The notes under the pieces: model-generated
Databases searched by the model: none
The model's input: the letters and a program-made list of their open reading frames with translations, nothing else
Told to the model about the DNA's origin: nothing
Made by a program: the position numbers and the translations under genes
Source of the DNA: Ga0077560 sp046330395
Lineage (GTDB): Bacteria; Actinomycetota; Thermoleophilia; Miltoncostaeales; Miltoncostaeaceae
Direction: 5' to 3'
Assembly (NCBI GenBank): GCA_046330395.1
Contig: JAXLSS010000014.1
Coordinates: 1-64,000 of the forward strand
Length of the DNA: 64,000 nucleotides
Shown: piece after piece, positions 25,958-34,730 of the stretch
Layout of the letters: each line of letters opens with the position of its first letter
Position numbering within the stretch: the stretch's first letter is position 1

Positions 25958-27534
25958 TCAGCGCACGATGGTGAAGGCCACGGTCCGGGTCGTGCTGGTG
26001 GCGCCGCCCGCCGCCCTGGCCACCAGCGAAAGACGGTAGGTCCCCGCCGCGAGCTTCGCGCCCCTGATGCGACCGGAGAAGGTCACGGTGTTGGGACCGG
26101 GCTGATCCTGGTGGGTCGCCGATGCGAGCGCCGTCAGCCGCACGCACCTGGCCGCGCCGCGAGGGGCCCTGCCCGGGGCCACGCAGCGTGCGCCGGCGCG
26201 CCGCCCCGACGAGACCCGCAGCACGGTGAAGGTGGTGATCGCCGCCTGCGAGTCGGTGTAGACGACCCGGGCGCCGAGGGCGCCCGGCGTCAGCATCCCG
26301 CCGCGTCGGGACGCCCGGAAACGCGACGCGCTGAGGCGCGGCGCGGTCAGCGCGGGCGCACCGGCGGCCCGCGGGCCGGCCCGCCCGCGGTTCCGCCTCC
26401 GGCGGCACCGGTCCCGGTGCCGCCGCCCGTCGTTCCGCCGGCACCGCCCGGGCCGCCCGCCGGGGTGCATCGGGCGTGTAGATCTCGGCGTCGGCGAAGG
26501 TGAACGCGCCCGGGCCCACGCCTCCGACCACGAGCACCTGGCCGGAGGGCAGCAGCAGCGCGGCGTGCCGCCGGACCTCCTCCGTCATCTCCGGGCCGCG
26601 GTCCAGGTGTTGGTCGCAGGATCGTAGAGCTCACTTTTCGACAGCACCTTCGTGCCGTCGGTCCCACCGGCCACCAGCACCTTGCCGTTGAGCAGCAGGG
26701 TGGCGGTGGCGTCCTCACGGGCCACCGTCATCGCGCGGGCGGGAGCCCACTGCCCGGTCGCCGGCGTGTAGATCTCGGCCGTGGCCGTCACCGTGGGGTT
26801 GCGGACCCGGTGGTGGTCCTGCCTCCGGCCACCAGCACCCGGCCGTCGGCGAGCAGCGTCGCCGTGTGGCCGTCCCGGGTCGAGATCATCGGGTTGGTCG
26901 GCGACCAGCGGTCCGACGACTCGTAGATGCCCGCGCTCGCCGTGGGGCCGCCCCCCTGGGTCGTCCCGCCGACCGCGAGCACCGTGCCGTCCCGGAGCTT
27001 CGTCAGCGTCATGTCCCAGCGTTTGACGACGTCGCTCGTGATCGTCCACGGGACGTCGGGATCCGCGGGGCGGTAGTGCGCCACGGCGCCGCTGGGCACG
27101 TTGTTCTTGAGGTCGCCGGCCACAAGCGCCGTCCCGTCGTCGAGCGGGACGGCCTTCATCGCGGTCGACAGCTGGATCGGGAAGTTCGGGAAGAGGGGCC
27201 GCGCGGGCGCCACCGTGTTGGTGGCCGGGTCGTACACCTGGGGACTGGCCCCGGCGATGAGCACCGTGCCGTCCCCGAGCAGGGCGACGTCGCCGATCGC
27301 CTGCGTGGTCGCCGCAGACCAGACCCCCGTGGCGGGGTCGTACAGCTCTGACCGGGCATCGGTGCTCGCGAACTGATTCCCCGTTGCGAAGACCTTGCCG
27401 TTGGGGAGAAGGGCCAGGCTGGGACCGAGCAGCTCGGTCAGCGGTGTGGTGGCCTTCCACGAATCGGCCTGCGCCGTCGCGGGGAGGACCCCGGTGAGCA
27501 GCATCAGGAATGCGCAGAACTTGGTGGGCCGCAT
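25958..27534 (-). pseudogene. Secreted kelch-repeat protein, frameshifted
   Basis: A kelch beta-propeller protein read in pieces over three frames. The N-terminal 249 codons (from ATG 27534) carry a signal peptide (ending ATAQADS) and repeats such as LLPNGKVFATGN, RSELYDPATGVW and LLADGRVLVAGG. The frame then moves at the GGGG at 26795-26798 to TVTATAEIYTP and LLLNGKVLVAGG. It moves again near 26590 to HAALLLPSGQVLVVGG and DAEIYTPDA, at GGGG 26462-26465 to a Gly-rich linker, and near 26370-26390 to the C-terminal beta domain ending TRTVAFTIVR. At least three of the four shifts fit a one-base loss, and two lie in a G/C run. Kelch propellers bind sugars or proteins outside the cell. The gene may be intact in the organism if these are sequence errors. 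Confidence 0.8.
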
Positions 27535-27668
27535 GGGGCGCGATTCTGGGGGCCGGCTTCCGGCGCGTCAAGCGACGGATGTGCGCCGTGCCGGGTCCCC
27601 CAGCACCCGTCCGCGTCCCCGGCATACGATCGCCGGGATTCAGCGATCCATGACCGAGGAGTCGGCCA

Positions 27669-28424
27669 ATGCTCCCCCAGTCGGTGCAGGCGTTCATCGA
27701 TGCCGAGGCAGATGCAAGCCCGGTGGATCACTCCGACCTGCACGCCGTCTTCATCAACGGCACCCTCAAGCGCTCGCCCCAGGTGAGCCACACCGAGGGG
27801 CTCATCGAGATCAGCAAGCACCTCATGGAACGACGCGGCGTGCGGGTGGATGTGGTGCGCATGGTGGATCACGTCATCCCCCCGGGCGTGCAGCCGGACA
27901 TGCGCGAGCACGGCTGGGATCGCGACGACTTCCCCGACATCTACCGCTCGCTGATCCAGCCCGCGGACATCGTGGTGCTGGCCACGCCCATCTGGCTGGG
28001 TGACCAGGCGTCTCCCACGCGCCTGGCGGTGGAACGGCTATACGGCTGGTCGGGCACCCTCAACGCCGCCGCCCAGTGGTCGTACTACGGCAAGGCCGGC
28101 GGGGTGCTGATCACCGGCAACGAGGACGGCGGCAAGCACTGCGCCGCCCAGTTGCTGTACGCGCTGCAGCACATCGGCTTCACCATCCCCCCGCAGGCCG
28201 ACGCCTACTGGGTGGGTGAGGCCGGTCCCGGGCCGTCATACCTGGACGACGACCGCGGTGCGCACAACCACTGGACCACCCGCAACACGGTGTTCATGAC
28301 CTGGAACCTGCTGCACGCGGCGCGGGCGCTGAGGGACGCGGGGGGCGTGCCCGCGTACGGCAACGTGACCACCAACTGGAACCTGGCGGACGAGGATCAC
28401 CCGAACCCGGAATACCGGGCATAA
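27669..28424 (+). CDS. Flavodoxin-fold NAD(P)H-dependent FMN reductase-like protein
   Basis: A 251-residue cytoplasmic protein. A 25-residue leader precedes a flavodoxin-like domain with the FMN phosphate loop region VFINGTLKRSPQVSHTEGL, ATPIWLGDQASPTRLAVERL and the Gly-rich GGVLITGNEDGGKHCAAQLL. These match NADPH-dependent FMN reductase and flavodoxin family proteins annotated in actinobacteria. The 3' end (stop at 28422-28424) lies inside one arm of a 17-bp inverted repeat, so mRNA processing or termination may act on it. No partner gene is adjacent. Confidence 0.85.
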   Translation: MLPQSVQAFIDAEADASPVDHSDLHAVFINGTLKRSPQVSHTEGLIEISKHLMERRGVRVDVVRMVDHVIPPGVQPDMREHGWDRDDFPDIYRSLIQPADIVVLATPIWLGDQASPTRLAVERLYGWSGTLNAAAQWSYYGKAGGVLITGNEDGGKHCAAQLLYALQHIGFTIPPQADAYWVGEAGPGPSYLDDDRGAHNHWTTRNTVFMTWNLLHAARALRDAGGVPAYGNVTTNWNLADEDHPNPEYRA

Positions 28425-28661
28425 GGGCGCAGGCGCCACAAGAAGAAAGGTGCCCCGTGAATTCATGGGCACGTTGAAGCGGCGCATGCGCCCTTATGCC
28501 CGGGAGGGAGCCGAGCCGCAACAAGAAAGGTGCCCCGTGCATTGCATGGGCACGTTGAAACAGGGCGCATGCGACCGTTGCCTTGAAGCAACGGCCAAGG
28601 AAAACCCCCGTCTGCTTTTGCTTTGGCCACTTTGAGACCCGGCGCATGCGCCGGGTCTCAA
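28415..28661. repeat. Structured intergenic region with nested inverted and direct repeats
   Basis: A 240-base gap packed with symmetry. (1) A perfect 17-bp inverted repeat at 28415-28431 and 28487-28503. (2) Two imperfect direct repeats of about 50 bp (about 28443-28490 and 28523-28573) sharing AAGAAAGGTGCCCCGTG and CATGGGCACGTTGAA. Each contains a hairpin GTGCCC/GGGCAC (28450-28455 with 28467-28472, and 28530-28535 with 28548-28553). (3) A hairpin CCGTTGC-CTTGAA-GCAACGG at 28575-28594. (4) A 6-bp GGCCAA/TTGGCC pair at 28593-28598 and 28623-28628. (5) The palindrome at 28632-28661. No convincing gene lies here. It could be a small structured RNA, a double terminator or a copy of a genome-wide repeat family. 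Confidence 0.7.
28632..28661. terminator. 30-bp perfect palindrome, bidirectional terminator candidate
   Basis: TTGAGACCCGGCGCA followed by its exact reverse complement. It lies 5 bases past the stop of the minus-strand subtilase gene and about 210 bases past the plus-strand reductase stop. The RNA would form a stem of about 12 bp. There is no U tract. Confidence 0.6.
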
Positions 28662-28665
28662 GGCG

Positions 28666-30414
28666 TTAGTGCTTCCGCACCACCACGCGGCGGGCAGGCC
28701 GGACGGCCATGGTGGAGCCCTGCATGGCCTGAGCCTCGACCAGGTTGCGGCCGAAGTGGAGGCGCACGAGCCGCGACTGGGCCGCCGTGGGCGAACTCCA
28801 TTTGCCCCCGTTGACGCGCCAGCGCAGGGCGTCGCCGTTCTGGACGTTCACGCGCAGGCGTGCGATGCGTCGGCGGGTGAACACGGGGCCCCTGCCGCTG
28901 AACACGGCCTGGGGGGGCTGGGCGACGGTGACCGGGCCAACCACGGCCTCAACCGCGGCGAGGGCGTCGACGGCGCCGGCGCCGGTGCGCTGGTCCATGC
29001 CGGCGGGGCCCATGTCCCGGGCGCTGTTGCGCAGCACCTGCTCGGCGGGCGCGCCGCGCATGGCGGGGTTGGCCTGGGCGAGGAGGGCGAGCACCCCCGC
29101 CACCTGCGGGGAGGCCATGGAGGTGCCGGAGAACGCCACGTAGCCGTCGTTGACGCTGCTGGTGATGTTGACGCCGGGGGCCACCACGTCGGGCTTGGTG
29201 ATCACCGTGCCGGCGGCGGGACCCGTGCCGTCCAGGTTGAGCCAGTTCACCGGCCCGCGGCTGGAGAACTCGGCCAGCGTGCCGTCGTCGGCGGTGGCGC
29301 CCACGGCCAGGCTCTCCGGATACCCGGCGGGGCTGCCCACCGTGGAGGGCCCGGGGCCGGTGTTGCCGGCGGCGAACACCGGGGTGATCCCCAGTTGCAG
29401 CCAGCGCTGGATGATGGAGTGGAACCACGGGTCGTTGGCGTCGTCCGCCGACCAGGAGTTGTTCACCGCCACGGGCTGGTCGGCCGTGGTGGGGTCGCCG
29501 TCGGGGTCGGTCATCCACTGGGCCGCCGACATGAGGGCGCTGCCGCCGCCCACGCCGTTGGCGGCGATGGCCTTGGCCACGATCACCTTGGCGCCCGGCG
29601 CAACGCCGATGGGACGCCCGCCCGCGGCGCCGCCCACCATCGTGCCGATGGTGTGGGTGCCGTGGCCGTTGTCGTCGTAGGGGGTGTCCTGGCCGTTCAC
29701 GAAGTCGCGCCAGGCCACCACCTTGCCGGCCAGGTCAGGGTGGTCGGCGTTTACCCCGGTGTCGATGGAGCCCAGCACCACGCCGGTGCCGTTGAGTCCC
29801 GTGGCGCTCCACACCTGCGGCACGTGCATGGCGGCCAGGCCCCAGTTGCCGGCGCCGGAGTCCGGGAACGTCTCGATGGGGGCGCTGGCCGTGGTGGCCT
29901 CCGCCACGCGCACCGGGTGGTCCAGCTCCACGTGCGCCACGCCGGGGTCGGCGTTGAGGGCGGCGATCTCATCGGGGGTGGCGGTGAGGCCGATGGCGTT
30001 CACCAGCCAGAACCGGTGCACGGGGCCGCTGACGTCGTCCAGCACCTGGGGCTGGGTGGCGGCGGCGGTGCGCTTCAGCGCGGCCAGGAGCGCCTCGGGG
30101 CGGCCCTGGTAGTTGTCGCCGTCCACCTGCCGGGTGAGCGTCACCAGCACGGGGATGCCCTGGTCCGGGGCCGCGGTGGCCAGCCGGTCGACGAGGTCCG
30201 GGGACAGCTCGCCATGAGCGGGGGCCGCAAACAGTGTGAGCGCGGTGCACGCGCTGGCCAAGAGGGCGGCGGCGGTCGGCAATCCGTGCCGTGCCCTCGG
30301 GCCGAACTTGCCCGAGGTAAACAGGGTCCACTCCGTTGGATCTCTGCCGTACAACCCATGTATCGGAGGACCCCGGCGTGCCCTTGACGCGTGCGGCAGG
30401 CCCGTCGGCCGCAC
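28666..30414 (-). CDS. Secreted subtilisin-like serine protease (S8)
   Basis: A subtilase of about 540-580 residues. The catalytic triad is clear: Asp in GSIDTGVNADHPD, His in NGHGTHTIGTMVGG and Ser in FSGTSMASPQVAGVLALLA; the oxyanion region is AAGNTGPGP. Between the signal peptide (TAAALLASACTALTLFAAPAHG) and the catalytic domain lies an inhibitor I9-like propeptide (about 60 residues, PVLVTLTRQVDG). A short beta domain ends the protein. The start is uncertain. The frame is open to GTG 30414, but TTG 30354 or TTG 30282 gives a more usual signal peptide and no strong ribosome site is seen. It is divergent from a PAS-protein gene. Confidence 0.93.
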   Translation of the reverse strand: MRPTGLPHASRARRGPPIHGLYGRDPTEWTLFTSGKFGPRARHGLPTAAALLASACTALTLFAAPAHGELSPDLVDRLATAAPDQGIPVLVTLTRQVDGDNYQGRPEALLAALKRTAAATQPQVLDDVSGPVHRFWLVNAIGLTATPDEIAALNADPGVAHVELDHPVRVAEATTASAPIETFPDSGAGNWGLAAMHVPQVWSATGLNGTGVVLGSIDTGVNADHPDLAGKVVAWRDFVNGQDTPYDDNGHGTHTIGTMVGGAAGGRPIGVAPGAKVIVAKAIAANGVGGGSALMSAAQWMTDPDGDPTTADQPVAVNNSWSADDANDPWFHSIIQRWLQLGITPVFAAGNTGPGPSTVGSPAGYPESLAVGATADDGTLAEFSSRGPVNWLNLDGTGPAAGTVITKPDVVAPGVNITSSVNDGYVAFSGTSMASPQVAGVLALLAQANPAMRGAPAEQVLRNSARDMGPAGMDQRTGAGAVDALAAVEAVVGPVTVAQPPQAVFSGRGPVFTRRRIARLRVNVQNGDALRWRVNGGKWSSPTAAQSRLVRLHFGRNLVEAQAMQGSTMAVRPARRVVVRKH

Positions 30415-30431
30415 GCGGCTATCATCGGTGC

Positions 30432-30881
30432 ATGCCCGTCTTCATCTGCCCGGCCTGTGCGCGTCGCGAGCGGGCGTCGGAGCGACTGTCGCGCCACCAG
30501 CCGCGCGGGTGCGCGCGCTGCGGCTTCGGATTCATGTTCGAGCTGCTGGAGGACTATTACGCCGGTCCAAACACGGCGCTGATCGTGTGCGACAAGGAGC
30601 GGCGCATCATCGCCGCGGGCCACTCCGCCACCGCGGTCACCGGGTACCGGGAGGGAGACCTCATCGGCCATGAGGTGGTGGGGCGCCTGCGCATGGGCAA
30701 TTTCCCTAAGGGGGATCCCGCGAGCACGAGCCTGGAGTGGGGCGTGCGCCAGCTGGACGTGCCGTGCACGTTCCGTCCCGCGGGCCTGGAGGACGACCAG
30801 CCGGCCACCGCCGACTTCTTCCCCGCCTACGACGACGACGGCGGCCTGCTGGTGGCGATCACGCCGCGAAGCGGGGGATAG
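30432..30881 (+). CDS. Zinc-ribbon plus PAS domain protein
   Basis: A 149-residue cytoplasmic protein. The N-terminus has CPAC and CARC pairs about 30 residues apart (MPVFICPACARRERA, then GCARCGFGFMFE), typical of a zinc ribbon. A PAS fold follows (NTALIVCDKERRIIAAGHSA, then GYREGDLIGHEVVGRL), ending in a beta-rich tail (LLVAITPRSGG). There is no output domain, so it would act by binding another protein. The aldo/keto reductase gene starts 33 bases later on the same strand. Confidence 0.7.
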   Translation: MPVFICPACARRERASERLSRHQPRGCARCGFGFMFELLEDYYAGPNTALIVCDKERRIIAAGHSATAVTGYREGDLIGHEVVGRLRMGNFPKGDPASTSLEWGVRQLDVPCTFRPAGLEDDQPATADFFPAYDDDGGLLVAITPRSGG

Positions 30882-30914
30882 ACTCGCCGCATCACCGCAC
30901 TGAGGGGGCGAACG

Positions 30915-31910
30915 GTGGAACGGCGACGGCTTGGCGAGAGCGATCTGGAACTGTCGGTCATCGGCCTGGGCACGTGGGTGTTCGGGGGGCGGTGGGGTGG
31001 CACCGAGGACGCTGATTCGCTGGCGGCCTGCCACGCCGCCATCGACACCGGGGTCAACTGGATCGACACGGCCGACATCTACGGCCAGGGCCGGGCCGAG
31101 CAGGTGGTGGGGCGCGTGGTGCGGGAGCGCCACGGTGAGGTGCTGGTGGCCACCAAGGGCGGCGTGGCCTGGGAGGTCACCGACGCCGGCCTCAACATCT
31201 GGCGCGAGGCCTCGGGCGACTACCTGCGCATGTCGCTGGACCGCAGCCTCACCGCCCTGGGCCTGGACCACGTGGACCTCTACCAGGTGCACTGGCCCGT
31301 GCCCGGCGTGCCCGCCGAGGACACCATGTCGGCGCTCGTGGACCTGCAGAGGGCCGGCAAGATCCGCCACTTCGGGGTGTCCAACTACGCGGCCGACGAC
31401 CTGGCCGCCGCGCACGCCGCCGCGCCGTTCGTGAGCTACCAGCCCGGCTACCACGTGATGCGCCGGGGCATCGAGGCGGCGGAGCTGCCCTGGTGCGCCC
31501 GGCACCACGTGGGCGTCATCGCCTACGGGCCGCTGGCCCACGGGTTGCTCACCGGCAAGATGCGGGCCGACACCACCTTCCCGCCCAACGACTGGCGGGC
31601 CGCCAGCGAGTTCTTCGCCGACGGGCACCTGGGCGACCGGGTGGCCGTGGTGGAGGGCATGCGGCGCATCGCGGAGGAGTCGGGGCGCGCGGGTGGCGCC
31701 GCCGAGCTGGGCGTGATGTGGGTGCTGCGCCGGCCGGAGGTCACCGCGGCCATCGTGGGTGCCCGCAACGCCGAGCAGGCGCACGCCAACTCGGCGCTGG
31801 CACGGGCCGCGCTCACCGACGACGAGGCCGCCGCCATCGACCGGCTGCTGGCCGAGCACCCCGCGGCGTCCCGCGAGTACGGCCACGGTGAGCCGCCCGT
31901 TCGCAGCTGA
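30915..31910 (+). CDS. Aldo/keto reductase
   Basis: A 331-residue NADPH-dependent (beta/alpha)8 oxidoreductase reducing aldehydes or ketones. Family features are GLGTWVFGG, DTADIYGQGRAE (the catalytic Asp and Tyr), VATKGGV (Lys), the QVHWPVPG strand with the active-site His and the C-terminal cofactor segment VGARNAEQ. It is nearest the YajO/Tas-like AKR group in general layout. The GTG at 30915 is preceded by GAGGGGG. It follows the PAS gene closely. Confidence 0.93.
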   Translation: MERRRLGESDLELSVIGLGTWVFGGRWGGTEDADSLAACHAAIDTGVNWIDTADIYGQGRAEQVVGRVVRERHGEVLVATKGGVAWEVTDAGLNIWREASGDYLRMSLDRSLTALGLDHVDLYQVHWPVPGVPAEDTMSALVDLQRAGKIRHFGVSNYAADDLAAAHAAAPFVSYQPGYHVMRRGIEAAELPWCARHHVGVIAYGPLAHGLLTGKMRADTTFPPNDWRAASEFFADGHLGDRVAVVEGMRRIAEESGRAGGAAELGVMWVLRRPEVTAAIVGARNAEQAHANSALARAALTDDEAAAIDRLLAEHPAASREYGHGEPPVRS

Positions 31911-31991
31911 ACGTTTCACCGGGATGACGCCCGGTGGGCGTGACGTGAGCCGCGCGGGGAACGGTGTGGGAAACCGCACTGCGCCACGCCG

Positions 31992-32963
31992 GTGCGTGCG
32001 GCAGGATCCCACCCGGACCATGGCGGACGCATCCTGAGCACTCACCAGCACAACGGCAACGCGCCCCACGCCATCAGCGTGCGGGGCCTGCGGAAGGCCT
32101 ACGGGCCGGTGCAGGCGGTGGACGGCCTCGACCTCGATGTCCCCACGGGCGAGATCTTCGGCCTGCTGGGACCCAACGGGGCCGGCAAGACCACGGCCCT
32201 GGAGATCATCGAGGGTCTTCGGGAGCCCGACGACGGCGAGGTCACGGTGCTGGGCCGGCGGCCGTGGCCCCGCTCACCCGCGTTGCTGCGCCGCATCGGC
32301 GTGCAGCTGCAACGCAGCTCGGTGTTCGACGAGCTCACGGCCCGCGAGCAGCTGGTGACCTTCGCCGACCTGTACGGGGCGCCCGCGGACGCCGCCGACC
32401 GGCTGCTGGCCGCGGTGGGTCTGGAGGAGTCGGCGGGCGTGCGCACCAAGAAGCTCAGCGGCGGGCAGCAGCAGCGGCTGTCCATCGCCTGCGCCATCGT
32501 GCACACCCCCGAGCTGGTGTTCCTGGACGAGCCCACCGCCGCCCTCGACCCCCAGGCCCGCCGCAACCTGTGGGATCTCATCCGCGACCTGCGCCGGGAC
32601 GGCGCCACAGTGGTGCTCACCACGCACTCCATGGAGGAGGCCGAGGTGCTGTGCGACCGGGTGGCCATCATGGACGCGGGCCGCCTCCTGGCAGTCGACG
32701 CGCCGGCCGCGCTGGTGCGGGCTCTGGACCTGCCGGTGCGCATCACACTGCCGCCGGAGGCCATGTCCGTGCAGGAGGCGCGCGCCCTGCCGGGGGTGAG
32801 CGACGTGGACACCGGCCAGGCGGTGCTGACGCTGCGCGGGCCCGATCCCGCGGTGATCCTGGGCGGCCTCGCCCAGCAGGGCCGGCTGGGGGGCCTGCAG
32901 GTGCGCGGGGCCACCCTGGAGGACGTGTTCCTGCACCACACCGGGCGGGAGTACCGCGCATGA
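31992..32963 (+). CDS. ABC transporter ATP-binding protein (ABC-2 exporter type)
   Basis: A 323-residue ATPase. Walker A is GPNGAGKTTALEI, the Q-loop region is RRIGVQLQRSS, the signature is LSGGQQQRLS, Walker B is LVFLDEPTAALD and the His switch is TTHSMEE. The C-terminal 90 residues are a DUF4162-like extension, as in daunorubicin-resistance (DrrA-like) exporters. The start is uncertain: GTG 31992 is the first in frame, and translation may begin about 16 codons later. The 3' end overlaps the permease gene by 4 bases. Confidence 0.93.
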   Translation: MRAAGSHPDHGGRILSTHQHNGNAPHAISVRGLRKAYGPVQAVDGLDLDVPTGEIFGLLGPNGAGKTTALEIIEGLREPDDGEVTVLGRRPWPRSPALLRRIGVQLQRSSVFDELTAREQLVTFADLYGAPADAADRLLAAVGLEESAGVRTKKLSGGQQQRLSIACAIVHTPELVFLDEPTAALDPQARRNLWDLIRDLRRDGATVVLTTHSMEEAEVLCDRVAIMDAGRLLAVDAPAALVRALDLPVRITLPPEAMSVQEARALPGVSDVDTGQAVLTLRGPDPAVILGGLAQQGRLGGLQVRGATLEDVFLHHTGREYRA

Positions 32964-34003
32964 ACCGCCAGCTCCGGGCCCTGGTGCTGCAGTCCGTGCG
33001 CTCCACGCTGCGCGACCGCACCGCCCTGTTCTTCATCTACGCGCTGCCGCTGATGTTCCTGCTGATCTTCGGGCTGCTGTTCGGCGGCAACAGCGGCACG
33101 CGACCGAAGGTGCTGGTGGTGGGCTCGGGCAGCGTGGTGTCCCATCTGCCCTCTGAGGTGCTGAACGTCAAGTCGGTGGGCGATGAGGCCAAGGCCCGCA
33201 AGGACGTCTCCGACGGCAATGCGGCGGCGGTGTTGCGCCAGGACGGCGACGTGGTGCACGTGGACTACTCCGGTGCCGACCGCACCACCTCGGCCACCAT
33301 CCTGGGGATCATGGATTCGGTGGTCAACCACGCCAACCTGGTGGCGGCGGGGGCCACCAACCCGAAGTTCTCGGTGCAGGCCGCCCAGGTGGAGGACAAG
33401 TCCCTGTCGGCCATCGAGTTCCTGGTGCCCGGCCTCTTGGGCTACGGCCTGTCCATCTCGGCGGTGTTCGGGCTGGCGCAGGGCATCGTCAACTGGCGGG
33501 GCACGGGTCTGCTGCGGCGCCTCATGCTGACCCCCGTCCGGCCCAGCCAGCTGGCCGCGGGGCGCGTGATCGCCGCGCTGATCGTGGCCATCACGCAGGC
33601 CATCGCGTTCCTCATCGTGGGCGTGGTCGTGTTCGACCTGCACCTGCGCCACTCGTGGTGGATGGCGTTCCCGGTGGTGGCGGCCGGGGCGCTGGCGTTC
33701 CTGTCCATCGGGTTCGTGGTGGCCGCCTTCGCCAAGACCCAGGAGGCGGCCAGCGCCATCGCCAACGTCATCACGCTGCCCATGGCGTTCCTGGGCGGGG
33801 CCTTCGTGCCGCTGGACGTCGCTCCCGGGTGGGTGCAGGGCGTGGCGAGGGTGCTGCCCCTCTACTACGTCACCGAGGGGCTCAAGGACGTGATGGTGCG
33901 CGGGAAGGGGCCGGCCAGCGCCCTGCTGCCCATGGCCGTGCTGGTGGGCATCGCCGTGGTGCTGAGCGCCATCGGCGTCCGCCTCTTCCGCTGGGACGCC
34001 TAG
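32960..34003 (+). CDS. ABC-2 type transporter permease
   Basis: A 347-residue membrane subunit. One N-terminal helix (FFIYALPLMFLLIFGLLFGG) and an extracytoplasmic domain of about 140 residues precede five further helices, the DrrB/YhgE-like layout. It pairs with the ATPase upstream (ATGA overlap) to export a drug, lipid or glycan precursor that cannot be named. It ends convergently with, and overlaps by 4 bases, the F420-type reductase gene. Confidence 0.92.
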   Translation: MNRQLRALVLQSVRSTLRDRTALFFIYALPLMFLLIFGLLFGGNSGTRPKVLVVGSGSVVSHLPSEVLNVKSVGDEAKARKDVSDGNAAAVLRQDGDVVHVDYSGADRTTSATILGIMDSVVNHANLVAAGATNPKFSVQAAQVEDKSLSAIEFLVPGLLGYGLSISAVFGLAQGIVNWRGTGLLRRLMLTPVRPSQLAAGRVIAALIVAITQAIAFLIVGVVVFDLHLRHSWWMAFPVVAAGALAFLSIGFVVAAFAKTQEAASAIANVITLPMAFLGGAFVPLDVAPGWVQGVARVLPLYYVTEGLKDVMVRGKGPASALLPMAVLVGIAVVLSAIGVRLFRWDA

Positions 34004-34692
34004 CCGTTCCCCGCCCGCACGATCTTGAGGTTGAACGCCGGGCTCCCGACGGTGCCCATCAGGCGCAACCACAGCGGCAACCACATCTCCAGGCCCCGGG
34101 CGGCGGTGATGTCCCCCACGTCCAGCACGTCGCGGTGCCCCATGGCGACCAGCAGCTCGCGCACCAGGCCCTTGGCGGCGGGGTCGTCGCCGGCCACGAA
34201 CACGGTGTGATCGCCGTCGCCCACCGTCTCGGGGTGGGTCATCAGCGCCGCGGTGAGCGTGTTGAGCGACTTCACCACCCGCACGTCCGGGTATTCGCGC
34301 TGGATCTGCTCCCCCAGCGAGTCGGTGTTGCACACCGACAGCGTGGGCGGGAAGCCGTTGCGGAAGTCCAGCGGGTTGGCGGTGTCCAGCAGCACCCGGG
34401 TGCCCAGCCGCGCGGCCCCGATCCCGGACAGCACCCGCAGCGTCACGTCGCCGGAGGTGGCGTTGATGATGAGGTCGGCGTCGGCCACCGCGTCGCGGAA
34501 GCTCAGCGGGGTCGCGCCCGCGTGTGCCGACTGCCACGTGGCGAAGGGCGGGTTGCCCATGCGGTCGGTCTCCGTGCGCGCCATCAGGTCCTTCACGTCG
34601 CGCGTCCCCACCGTGACCGTGTGCCCCAGCTCCAGCAGGCGCTCGGCCAGTGTGCGTCCCACGACGCCGGTTCCGAGTACGGCGACCTTCAT
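34000..34692 (-). CDS. NADPH-dependent F420 reductase-like oxidoreductase
   Basis: A 230-residue Rossmann protein with NADP-binding motif VAVLGTGVVGRTLAERLLELGH and TVGTRD, followed by NATSGDVTLRVL, VLLDTANPLDF, VVKSLNTLTAALM and the VAGDDPAAKGLVRELL segment typical of F420-dependent NADP oxidoreductase family proteins. F420 use itself is inferred from family membership. A TetR gene starts 38 bases away on the other strand, so this gene is likely its target. Confidence 0.88.
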   Translation of the reverse strand: MKVAVLGTGVVGRTLAERLLELGHTVTVGTRDVKDLMARTETDRMGNPPFATWQSAHAGATPLSFRDAVADADLIINATSGDVTLRVLSGIGAARLGTRVLLDTANPLDFRNGFPPTLSVCNTDSLGEQIQREYPDVRVVKSLNTLTAALMTHPETVGDGDHTVFVAGDDPAAKGLVRELLVAMGHRDVLDVGDITAARGLEMWLPLWLRLMGTVGSPAFNLKIVRAGNG

Positions 34693-34730
34693 GATGTGCT
34701 CCTGGCGTGAACGGCGGGAGTGGCGCTTCG

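Noticed and set aside
28450..28635. A 61-codon small ORF within the structured intergenic region
   Set aside because: It is made mostly of the direct repeats. The ribosome-like AAAGG is part of a hairpin, and no conserved protein pattern is visible.
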